Below, in pieces: positions 20,801-32,800 of a DNA stretch of 64,000 nucleotides. The stretch spans positions 374,518,166 through 374,582,165 of the forward strand of contig NC_080672.1 of the NCBI RefSeq assembly GCF_030247195.1, in the 5' to 3' direction. This DNA comes from Topomyia yanbarensis. Its lineage: Eukaryota; Arthropoda; Insecta; Diptera; Culicidae. The notes beneath the pieces are model-generated. The model was given only the letters and a program-made list of their open reading frames with translations. It searched no databases and was not told the origin of the DNA. The position numbers were made by a program, and so were the translations under genes. Position 1 is the first letter of the stretch, and every line of letters starts with the position of its first letter.

Positions 20801-23800
20801 CCAGCTCGTTCGTAGTGGGCCATCACAACCATTAATACTTGGTTGGTTTCCACTTATACATAAATAGATGTAAATACCCATCACATCATTGAGGGAAATG
20901 CAGGTATCAATTCTAAAGATTCTGAATTGATGGAATACCTAAGTATGCAATTCGGAAAATCGTCCAATATCGACAAGATCTGGAAGAAGAAATGTGTTAG
21001 ACGTATCTTTTTGTACCGACAGTATTACATATGATTGGCAAACTGATATCGTGGTAGCAGCATACGAAAGGCTTGGCCGATTCGAGTTGTGCATGCTTCT
21101 AGAGGAACTTCTTGATGGAATGTGAATCTCGCTAGACTAAACTAGACTAAAAAGAAACAATATGCAGAAGAGATTGAAATCGAAGAAACAGAAATGGGTC
21201 AAAATATCCAAGTTGATTGGCAGAAAATCTTTTCGATCCTTCGAGCGAAGTTGTTGTGGTAAAAAATGGTTCTGCATTTTATCTGATCGAACGTTGTAAT
21301 AAACAAAAAGCAACAAATGGTTGGTTTACTTTCCACCACCATATATCCATATATCTCTCATCTATACACATTATGTAGTTGGGTATCATTTTTTCGGTAT
21401 TTTAACTATTAAAAAAGTACTTACTTCGTGACTGCAACGACTAGAATCATCCCCAACGCAAACAGTTGGTAATCACAGGCAAGATACCACGATTGTTGTA
21501 AGCACTAAATTCAAACAAAATACTATAGTTAGGCCAAACATCAAACTTGAAACCGAGCCTACCGGTTCATCAGCATTCACGTAGTTGTTGACGTACAACA
21601 AGTTAGTCCACCAATTCTTCCGGCAAAAGTACTTCTCCGTTTGTGTTCCACGTTTCCACAGCGGCCCATCTTGCAGCTTGGGTAACCACGTGGAGTGAAG
21701 CAGCAGCACATAGGCGTACGCCGGAGTCAGTCTGTACGTGAGGAATTTGAAAAAATAGTTTATCATTACCAATCACCCCACATCCTATTACCCTTGGAAA
21801 CCCCAGACGCTTACCTCACGAAGCGGTAAAATATCACACCCACAACCACCGTCCACGGTACTTTTTTAAGGTGGGCACAACTGGTGAAAAAGTGAATACT
21901 CAATAGGAAACCACTCATTTCGAAGAAGGTCTGCACGATCTGTGCCCCGTTGATGATCCCCATCGATACTGGATTGTAATATTCCCGCTCTCGATCGAAC
22001 GGATTGCTGATAGGCGTCACGGCGAACATGTCTGCACAGTGACCGACCGCCACCAGGAAGAAAGTGAAAAACCGAAACGTTTGAAAGAAGCGCAAATCCT
22101 CGTTCAGCTGGTCTTTGGATCGGCTGGTCAACCGGTACCAGTTTCTTTTCACCGAAAACGATGTGAAAAGCATTGTTTCTGCAATGAAAACAATTTGGAA
22201 CGCAATCAATTGGCGCGGTAATTATCATCATTAATCATGACGTGCGAGGGGATTTACTTTGACAGGGAATTTCCAGCTTGTAGTGTTCATTCTTCAAACG
22301 TTTGTTCATCCGATAGTCGAACCAACTGGACGCACAGACGAGGAATATCAGCAGTATCGAGACGGCAATAAAGCTCATGTCCAGCAGATCAATTTGAATT
22401 TGCCTCTCTGGGCGGGTGCAATACTCGATCTCGGTGTAAGCCGTTAAATTGTAAACCTTTTTCAGGATGAAGTTCTCACAAATGTTGATGAGCCGACCGT
22501 AGTTGGATTGATCGTGAATCACATTCTCGAACGTGTTGGCGCTGATGATGTACTGGAATAGGTAAATGTCAATAATTAGAATTTAACTAGCAAGTCTGGA
22601 TTTCCGAGTGCGAAATAAACTTGATGATTTATGACGTTGGGCTATTACATGTTAACTAAGAGCAGATCACTGACAGTTCTTGAAAAAACAAGCGTGTTGG
22701 ATTCATTAAAACGCAGATTATTTATTTACTATTTATTATTTATTATTTATTATTTATTATTTATTATTTATTATTTATTATTTATTATTTATTATTTATT
22801 ATTTATTATTTATTATTTATTATTTATTATTTATTATTTATTATTTATTATTTATTATTTATTATTTATTATTTATTATTTATTATTTATTATTTATTAT
22901 TTATTATTTATTATTTATTATTTATTATTTATTATTTATTATTTATTATTTATTATTTATTATTTATTATTTATTATTTATTATTTATTATTTATTATTT
23001 ACTATTTATTATTTATTTTTGATTATTTCCGATCAAATTATCCTGAAGTTGAATCTTTGTTTTAGGACTAATAGTACTTACCGGAAAATCAATGTTGAAT
23101 TTTTCAACGTACAGCTGGTGGAGCGTAACGTTGTCTAATGTGGCAACCAGTCGCCGACAGCGCTCTACACACAACCCACGATCCAAATGATTGTGCCGGA
23201 AGTGTCGGTAGGTGTCACTGGAAAAATCCTGCAATAAAGAATTCATGAAATTTATATTTTTTTTAACTGGAACGTTTGGTTGTCAGCCTAACGTCACGAC
23301 AATCAATGCAAAACGTCATAACAGCTCTCACAACAAACGAAAAGATCAGTCTTTGACTATTCGCACCGGATAAAGCGATTGAATCCAGTTAAAAATCTAC
23401 TATTGCATCGAGAACATAGGGATTGCAAAATGTAGTAACGTACGTTTACAGCTGTGCGTTAAACAAAAAGCAGGTTTTTTCACAGCAGGCTCGACAGTCA
23501 ATCTTTTCATCTCGCCCAGAGCAGAGTCTAAAATATGAGCGGCTATACCTATAGATAAAGCAAGAAATCTATTCTTTCTACCGCTTTGTTGTTTATCCAC
23601 TGCACAAACAGTATAGTATTGTTTTCTTGGGTTGTGAAATAATATCAGAGCGACAGAAGATAAAATCCATTTATCTAAGTTTTGTGTATCTTTGGCAAAG
23701 TACCTTGGGTAGAAGTGAGTATTATTTTGACTACATTACATTTGATCTTGATTAGTAAAAACTGATCAAGATCTTACTTTTGATAAAGGGATAATTTCTT

Positions 23801-26800
23801 CTGCAAACTTGCTTGTCTTGGAATTTTTGAAATGAAATTCGAAGGTGTACATATGCGTTGCAGATGGCACTGTATGATGTCTTATGAGCCTCAGTACTTG
23901 CTTCCCGGGACATCACTCGGGACGAGTAAGTTGCTTTGAACGATCACATGTGTCGTGTGAACTGTTTGGATTTTTTGTGTCTAACTAGTGCTAATTTGGG
24001 TACTAGTTTATGTACATTGTCTAACTAGACACCCAGTTGGTGCTAGTTACTGACGAGATGAATTAGGTTTTATGCCCTTCACGCGCAAAGTGGTTTAATC
24101 CAATTTTCCCTTATAGGAATCAATATTGTATGTTACATTTCTTGAAAAAGTTCATGGAACAAAAATGACTCCATGAATAATATTTAAAGTTTTATGAAAT
24201 AGTTCACGTGAAAATTTTATGACCATGTGCAAAGTTGCATGAGATTGAAAATGCTTATCTAGGAACGCAAGTTAGATCGAGAATCATGTACTAAGAACCA
24301 AGAAGCAGTTCACGAATACATAAATAATAGTTTATGATTTGGTGAACTATTTTATGACCACGAATGATCAGTCACGGCTATTATATAAAGGGATCATGAA
24401 CCAGTTAAGAAATTTCACAGAGATCTGTCCAATATTTTTTCAATTCGTGACCGCCTATCTTAAATTCCGATGAAACTTTACACAATTCACCGGCATTGAA
24501 TAATAAATGCTTTGAAAATTCAATAAGATAATTTTAACCCAAGAGCAATTTTTCGAAAGGGCGTAGAAGCTTTTGCATATAGCATTTTTCAAAAAGTTTG
24601 ATTACTCGATGTTAGTCAGAAAAACTATCCGAGAAAGAGTTACAGGGAATAAATACTTCTGCAAAAAAATATGCGCTGAAAAAAGTTGTGACATTTTTCA
24701 CAAAAAAGATTATTTATGTTAAAAAGTTCAATAACAAAAAACTCATCATAAACTATCAACAATGAAATGTTTGACGTTCTAAACATGAACAAGATTTCTT
24801 TTAAATTTATTTGGAGCATGCACCCGCTATCTAAGAAAGTTTTTTTAACATACAACTTTTTTTATTATTTAAAGTATCAAACTTATTTCTTATTGAATAT
24901 GATTCTAAATATCATTTCAAACCAAAATGACCAAAAAAATTCGATAATTTAGTAGTTTTCGGGATATTTTTAAATTTGCTTTAATAAAAACATTTGTCAT
25001 TGCGACCTTTTCAAAAGTTATTCGAGTTTTTCCATCAAAAATAACAAGATTTTAAAAATGCACATGAAATTCCTTGTAACTTTTCTTTTGGACACGGCGT
25101 TATTGGCAACAATTTGAAAGGTACACGAAAACAATGAATATATGATTCGACTATAGTGTCTGATAACACTAGTTTACAAGAAAAATGAAGCTTCAAGAAA
25201 AAGTATTTTTTAGACTAATTTTGGGTCGCTGAACACGAAAACAATATTCATTTTTTTGTTCAAAGAAGCGATTTTGTGATTTTCTCAAAAAACTCGTTTT
25301 TGAGCACTTTTTGTAGTTTTTAGTCAATATTTCGTGTCAAAATCATTGAATTAATTTTGTTAATATGTAGGTTGAAAGGTGCCGAGATGCCCTTTCCAAA
25401 AACATATAATATGTGTCGATCATATGTAAAATTTTTAGTGCTGCAAGCGACCAAAGTTTAAAAAAAGTGCATTTTTGACCATTTTTAAAAGTTACTCACT
25501 TTTAAATGATTTTTTTACCGAAAAATAATTTTTTTTGCGGACCTTTTAGAATCTAAGATGATAGATAATATGTTTACGTTAATTTTAAGCCTAATATCAC
25601 TAACATCGGATGGAAAATGTTGATGCTATGGCACATTGAGCGAAATTGAAATTTTATGATTTTAGCGAACGCTGCCCTGGTGCGGCGGTTTAGAGGGTGT
25701 AGCACTGGTCTCATAAGCCAGTCGTCAAATATTCGAGTCCCTATCGGAAAGGAGTCTCAGTGGGACCGTAGCACTAGCCACGTAATATTCTGTGAACTGA
25801 GAATCTGCTGTGAAGCCTGTTGAAGCAGAAGGCGAAAATTCCTTTAATTCGTAAAATATGTACTCGCCACAGACAAAACAAAATTTTTCCAACGATATTT
25901 TCACATTTTAAAAAGGGCACTTAGTTGTACAATGAAAAAGCCAAAACCATTCAAATGCCGCAGGATGGATAAATGCAAGCTCGAGAAGACAGTACCCAAC
26001 ACAAACAATAACTATCTACTATAGAAGATTATTCCAGCCGAAAGTATGATTATGCGAAAAATAAAAAGCTAAAATTTTCACTCAGTGCTTCATACCATCT
26101 ACATTTTCATCCGATTTTTGTGACCATTGGCTTAAAATTTATGCTAAAAGAATATTTATTCCATTAGATTCTAAAAGAATTTTCTTCTGTCCTTCATTTA
26201 TTACAAAAAAATTCAATAAAAATATGCATTTTTTTAAAAAAAGGTCGAACATTAGACTTTTTTTTTTTACTTTGGTCGATTGTAATCATAATAAATGTAC
26301 ATTTATCGACAAACATACGATTACGGCTTAAAAGCGAACTCACTTTGAAAGGAAATTCCGGACAAACCGTTACTGGCTAAACGCAGTTCATAGCAGTTAA
26401 TGCAAGAGAAAACATTTTTCTTTTGTTGACTATAAACATCTGTGATTAGCGGGTAACAGTTTGTCTGAAATTTCCTTTCAAAGAGAATTTTGACAGTTGG
26501 CTTTTATGCCGTAATCATATGTTTGTCGAGATTTGATCTACGCATATTATACATTTTCGGAGAAAGGGCATATCAATACGTTTTGGAACTGTTTCGATCG
26601 GATCCTATTTGAACAAGATAATTGACAAATAACTAAAATAGTGCCCAAAAACACCTTTTTCAAAGAAATCTTTAAAATGCTTCTTTGAAAAAAATGAACT
26701 TGGTTTTCGTATTCAGCGATCCAAAATTAACTGAGGAAACACCTTTCTTCTTAGCTTATCGCGATTACCTTAAAATTGTTAAAATCTGTCACATTAGATT

Positions 26801-29800
26801 CTGAAAATATGTAAAATTATTTTTCTGTAATAAAAAATAGAGCAAAAACAAAAAAGCGGAAGCAAAAGAAAAAAAAAAGCGGAAGCAAAAGAAAGAACTT
26901 CTTTAAAAGGGAAATAGAGTATTATTTTCGCATTCAGCGACCCAAAATTAATCTAGAAAACACTTTTTCTCGTAACTACATTTTTCTTGTAAACTAGTGT
27001 AATCTTATTTAAGACCAAAAGAGATATGTGAATAACAGAGCAATTTTCACTCGGCGCTTAATAACATCACCAGTTTTTGTCGGATTTTCGTGATCTTAGG
27101 CTTAAAATACACGTAAGAAGTTAGTGTGTCACATAAGATTTTAAAATTTTTTTTGCCGATATATTTTTTTATGAAAAATCAATTAAAAATCAGTAATTTT
27201 ACCAAACACCACTTTTTTTGACTTTGGTTGCTCTTAACCCTAAATTGTTGATATTTTATCCCAACGTGTTATACATTTTTGGAATGGTCACATCAATACC
27301 TTTCGAATGGTGAGTCGTGTGTTAATCGGAAGATTTGTTCCTAAGATATTGACCAAAAACTGCAAAAAGTGCTCAAAAACACCTTTTTCAAAAAATCACA
27401 AGAACGGTTCTTTGAAAAAGAAAATGGATATGATTTTCGTGCTCAGCGACCCAAAATTGATTTAGAAAACACCTTTTTGCTTAACTTCATGCAATTAACC
27501 CAAAATTTGTAAACTAGTGTAATTAAACCATGATTGAATCATATTTTTTATTGTTTACAGAAAATTGTATGTGCTTTTTTAAAAACCTATTTTTGTTGAT
27601 AAACTTACGAAAAGGTTGTAATACAACAAAATAATTGTTTTTTCTTGAAACTAAATTTGAACTATGTAAGAGAAAAAAATTTAACCAAAATGGGTTTCTT
27701 TATAATTAAAATTTTTAATATAAATTTTGGTTTTGTAAGAAATTATACAACTTTTTTTCAGTGTAAAAATTTTCATGCAGCACTATTAATTCTTTTTAAC
27801 TCATTCTTGGATAGTTTTGCTGTACAAAATACAGTAATCGAACATTTTTTTGAATTTAATGCATGCAAAACCCATGTAACAATTGAGATTTTATAGCACG
27901 CTACAAGTGCAATTTATGTTTTATCGGTGGCTATAAAACTACCATAAAACCTCAATTGTTACTTGGGAAGCCCCTACGCCATTTTGAGAAATTGATCTTC
28001 TGTCAAAATTTTCTAATTGTCCGAGGAAAATATGGAGATTCATAAACCGAACACAACTGCAAAGATTAGGCACGAACATGAATATTGAATCGTGACTAAT
28101 ATGTTCCAAAGCTTACATTAGTTCACGAGAATTGTAAGGATTCATGAACAATATGTTGTATTTCGTGAAATATTTCAAGAAAAAATATCCACGCTGGTTT
28201 GATTTTGTGAACTAATTCTCAAACACATAAACCGGATCATGATCAAGAAGTAATAAATCATAAATCAGTTCAGATCATGCCGTTATACACAGATGCCATT
28301 ATACGCATATTTGTCCCATGTTCTATGGGATTCCATATTTACATGGGACCATTATGCGTATAACGGTGGTATAGCCGGACTCTGCATAATGTTCCTAAAT
28401 CTGTGAATAAAATCACGAGCCATCCCTTGATCTATGAATAATGTTCATAAAGTTGTGAACTAGTTCACGTACAGAAAATCGATTTGGCAATGGCATGGCG
28501 GAAGCCATGACTGAAGTTCACCAAACAGAAACAAATATCTCCACAATAAAAGCTTTATGCGAGCGTTATCGAAGGGAAATTCAACATAATTGTACAATAC
28601 ATGATTTTAGTTCATTTTCCTGTTTTCGTGATGTAAAAATTTGATTGTGCCAAAATTCTTGGCACTTAATTTACGATTTCGGGAAAAAAGTCTGTGTAAA
28701 TGTATTTTGTCAATATTTTCGTGTACACATTTTTGAGAAATAACATTTAATCTTAAGACATTTTTGATAGTATCCCAACTGGGAAAATTGTTCGAAATGG
28801 TGAGTGAAGCGAAAGCATTTATGTGAAAAAAAATCCCTGAGATGCGAGATTCGAACCCGCAACCTTTGAGACTTCGGCCCAATGCACAGAGATCACACAC
28901 AACCGCATTTTATCGCCAAATCATCATACATAATGAATCGAAAAACCAATCGCATGGAGTTACACTGATTAGTAGGCCATCTAAGGGTATATATCATCGA
29001 AAAAGGTATCGAAAAAGATATATTCAATAAAAACGTGAATAACTTGTGAAGCGACAGACGGCAGCTGCTGAAATTTGTGCTTGTAACTAGTCAACGTTAT
29101 AGACATTTCAATCGCGAAGAGGAAAAGGGCAATTAACGGCTTTTTTCTATAGACGTTTAAAATAAGTGAAACATGCACTGACTTCCCAATTCTTCGAAGT
29201 TATGTAGTTATTATAAATATTCCTATCTGTCATGGCACAGTAAGTTTGACGCGCTATTCTCACACAAACCATCAGGCAGTGCCTTAACGATTATTGCAAA
29301 TGCCGCTATTCAAACGCCTGGATTTTATTGTTCGAATGTGATTCTTTGTCCCTGTGGATTGCGCATAAGAACTTCTGCTTATGGATCCAATCCTTTTTGG
29401 CCCTTCATATAACTATAGATTGGAAGTCATATACTTTATTTATTTATTTATTATATTTTCTTCCAACGGACCTAGGATCTTATTGAAGTAATTAAACTAT
29501 TTTACACAATTCTACCAACTACATAACAAACACAGCACAATAATCATTTTCAACAAATTTGAACAATCAAAACTTATACAAATAAACAAACAAAAGTAAC
29601 AGGAAAATACGATTACGGATTCATTATCTCCTTTTTTTTATTAACGACTTATGAGTCAATCTTTTTTCCTTTTTTTATATTGTAACGACATATAATTAGC
29701 AAGGGACTGGAAGGTGAAGTATTTTTCAAATATTAAGAGCCATAGTACTCAAGGGAGAGCAAGGATTTGAAGTAAGAAAGTTTAGAAAAGCGTGGAGTAG

Positions 29801-32800
29801 GGTCAATGAACAAGCTTAGCAACTCATTCAATGAGTTTCATCGTCGCACAATGCTTAGGGTGGAAGTTTTCCGTGACTTAACTTTTTGTCGGCTCCGACA
29901 GCTTAAGTCATTAAATTGACTTTACGCTTGGCCGGACATGCCGCAGACTCAGGTGATTTGCATTTAATGCCAAAAGATCCTGACTCCTGCGCTGCAGAAG
30001 ACAAAAAGCTAAGTAACCGGGAAACTCTAAGCTTGTTCTTTGACCCTACTCCACGCTTTTCTAAACTTTCTTACTTCAAATCCTTGCTCTCCCTTGAGTA
30101 CTATGGCTCTTAATATTTGAAAAATACTCCACCTTCCAGTCCCTTGCTAATTATATGTCGTTACAATATAAAAAAGGATTCATTATCACAAACGCTATAT
30201 TCTCATTACTATCGAGGATTTCAGGGAGCTCCAGAGTTATTTCTACGGAATTCCCGGTACCGTATACCGCGAGGCCAAGTTCCTGGAGAGAGAGCTTTTT
30301 CCTTCATCGATGCATCCAGTTGAACTTTGAATGATACAAAATCCAGAGTTCTTGCGTCTTGCCAAACAGGAACGAGCTTCTTAACGCATATAGGCGTTTG
30401 ATCATCCAGGCATGTCATTACAAGATCAGATACTTGTTCCTCACTAACGTCGTTATCGATGTTTGAAAGGAATAGTTCGAAGCTTTTTCTAGGTTCCGAA
30501 ACGTGGGCAAGTGGACTCAATCGCGTCGATGTAAACGGGTGTATTGTTTCATTGCCAGACGCGCTTGCTATGTTCACGGATGAATGGTTTGAAGTTGCCA
30601 AATCAATCAAGCTGCTCACTGATGTACTAGCAACATTTGGCTTTTCTGTTAACAGGAATTGCAGCCATATTGGCGTAGCCCTTGCACTGAAAGTGGGTTC
30701 ACTACATCACATCACATCACAGATATTTGAAATAAGTGAAACAGATTTTATCGCGAGAAACACCGAGAATGAGTACGGGCCGATTTTTTCACCCTCGCTT
30801 AAGGGGGCATCTGGTGTAGTAGGCAAAAAAATCGATTTCTTTTTTATCCGCTTAATTGTTAGTATTGAACCTCTAGAATAGTCTCCCGACATCTTGGTGG
30901 CCACGCTGAACTTCTTTTGTTTTAAACAGCCATGCATTCCTTGCGTGAATTTGCTATAACACGCAGAGATTTCAATCTATCAACAATAATTTTCGAAAAA
31001 CTGACAGCGGTAAAATACAGTGTAAACAATACACTCTAAACTACTTCTAACCCAAATTTTCAAAAGAAAATACCAAATGAGTCAGTTTCTACAGCGTTTT
31101 TTCCGTGATGCAATTTGATGTGGGATTCCCTTTAATAGCGTTTTTCTCGAAACCGCTTTTTCAAATTGGTGATCACGATAACTCATAAACTAATCAACGA
31201 ACTGACTTGATTTTTTTATGAGAATGCACAATTATGTGTAGCCTGTCGATGAACCATAGAAAACTGAATAAAAAAAATCCTTCCTGTTATTTTGAAGAAG
31301 TTCGCTCACTATTTTACATTAAAAGATGAGTTTTTTCGGTTTTCATGAAGTCATTTTCCGCAACTCGAACTTTTTTCTATTTTTTTTGGTTCATCGAGTA
31401 ACTACAAGTCTAAGCTTTACAAATCTTATTGAATTTCCTGTGTCAGACAATTTTATGGACGTCTACTCTTGGAACGCTTGTATGTGATGCTCTGCGTAAC
31501 TGAAAATATTTTTTCGTACACAATTAATGTATAAATAGATCTTAAAATTGCATAAAAGATCCCTTATTGCCTAGCCGTCAAAACCGTAATTCAAAATAGC
31601 TTTCGCCTTGATCACTTTACACCAGACGCCCCTTTAACTTTTAAATCAGGTTCACCAGTACGTTTAAACCTGGCTTAAGCGCTAAGCGTGGATGAAGAAA
31701 TCGGCTTTAAGAAATTTGAAATAATAAATAATAATATGTTTAAGAATAATATGAAATAATAAATAATAATATGTTTATTCCTTTAGGGTAATTTTCTTAT
31801 TGCATTAGGGGTTATTAGAAGGTCACAATTATCTCTGGACAAACCCAGTCTAAAGGCCATGCGGCATCCTGTAGTGGAGCCAAGAAATGATCCACCGTGC
31901 TTCTATAGTTCTACACGCTTGTAATCCGAAGCGACAAAACAGAACTTTGTTCTTCATTTTCTGCATTTTCTATGTACTAAATTTGTAAATTTATATCGTT
32001 CTTTTTATCTATTGATAAACCTGCTTACTTCTCTTTCTAGTAGTAGAATGATAATACAGCACGCGCGTGTAAAATTATTTTGTCTTTCGTAAAAATACTA
32101 TTGGAGTAAAGCTTGTTTCTAGAAATTTTCTCGCTATTTTCCGTTGCGATATTCCCAAAAAGTAGTTTAGGCAACTAATGAGTCTCCTGGCGTCCGGGCA
32201 TCGAGACACTCATAAAATCTTAATTTGCTCGAGAGCTCCAGCACAATTTTAAATCGTGTCCATACTAACAATCTCCTTCCTGAGGCTTTTGTTTCATATT
32301 AACTCCCGGCATTTCAACCTACCCCGCTGTACCTTGTATATCTGGAATCGATGAGTGCGAAAACGGTGGGGCACGTTACAGCTGTTTGATGTTATGAAAC
32401 AGAACAATGCTTTAAGTTTACACAATTAAAATTACTTAACATGTGATGGTATCGTATAAATAGATTTAATCAATGTTTTAGCACATCGAAGAACATGGCA
32501 GTGAATGTGTAGGTTTCTTTACTATTTTCTCAAGTCGTTTTTAGTAATTAACAAAATAAAGTCATTCCATACAAATCTCTTTCAATTTTATTTATGTCTG
32601 CATGAAAAGAAACATTACGAATAATATCAAAATGTTCGATTGTTTCAAAGGTAGGTCATCAGAACGCTGCTTGGTGATGATGTACACGGCCCGACAGCCT
32701 TTCTTGAATAGATGGCGTAGGGGTTCCATCGAGTTAGTACTTGTATTTCTTATTTACAGGGAAACATTCTTTTCGTATATTAAGTCAATCTATTATGTCA

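Larger units (their letters stand above)
24121..28485. repeat. Modular inverted-repeat block in intron
   Basis: A module with cagcgacccaaaattaatct and gtaaactagtgtaat occurs forward near 26933-27005 and 27445-27520, partly near 26733, and inverted near 25166-25240 (actagtttacaagaaaaatg, then actaattttgggtcgctgaa). A second module (ttcatccgatttttgtgacc) is forward near 26105 and 27085 and inverted near 25605. The outer parts (24160-24400 and 28070-28480) share a vocabulary of gttcacg/catgaa words, with ttcatgaa-like ends. A SINE (25676-25860) and a foldback (26305-26532) are inserted. No protein-coding frame has similarity. It looks like one or more large foldback elements built from rearranged copies. 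Confidence 0.55.
29435..30619 (-). mobile_element. Non-LTR retrotransposon remnant, minus strand, 3' tail to ORF1
   Basis: The minus-strand 3' end is an (AAATA/AAAT)n-like tail at about 29435-29455 (plus strand tttatttatttatttattat). ORF1 coding sequence lies at 30221-30619. Between them no ORF2 (endonuclease or reverse transcriptase) is found, and a foldback of two ~150-bp arms occupies 29668-30177. The copy is therefore internally deleted and rearranged. Lies in the large intron of the acyltransferase gene, same strand. Confidence 0.55.

Noticed and set aside
22631..23065. 144-residue plus-strand frame reading YLLFIIY repeats
   Set aside because: It is only the translation of the 7-bp tandem repeat, inside an intron of a minus-strand gene.
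25676..25860. Possible functional tRNA gene
   Set aside because: The A and B boxes are present but the cloverleaf does not close with a normal acceptor stem, and a SINE body follows.
24121..28485. CRISPR-like or satellite array
   Set aside because: Modules are long, unevenly spaced and partly inverted, without regular spacers. The host is eukaryotic.
28842..29030. Frame starting [16 protein letters not shown]
   Set aside because: Typical false frame from a tRNA-derived SINE B-box complement.
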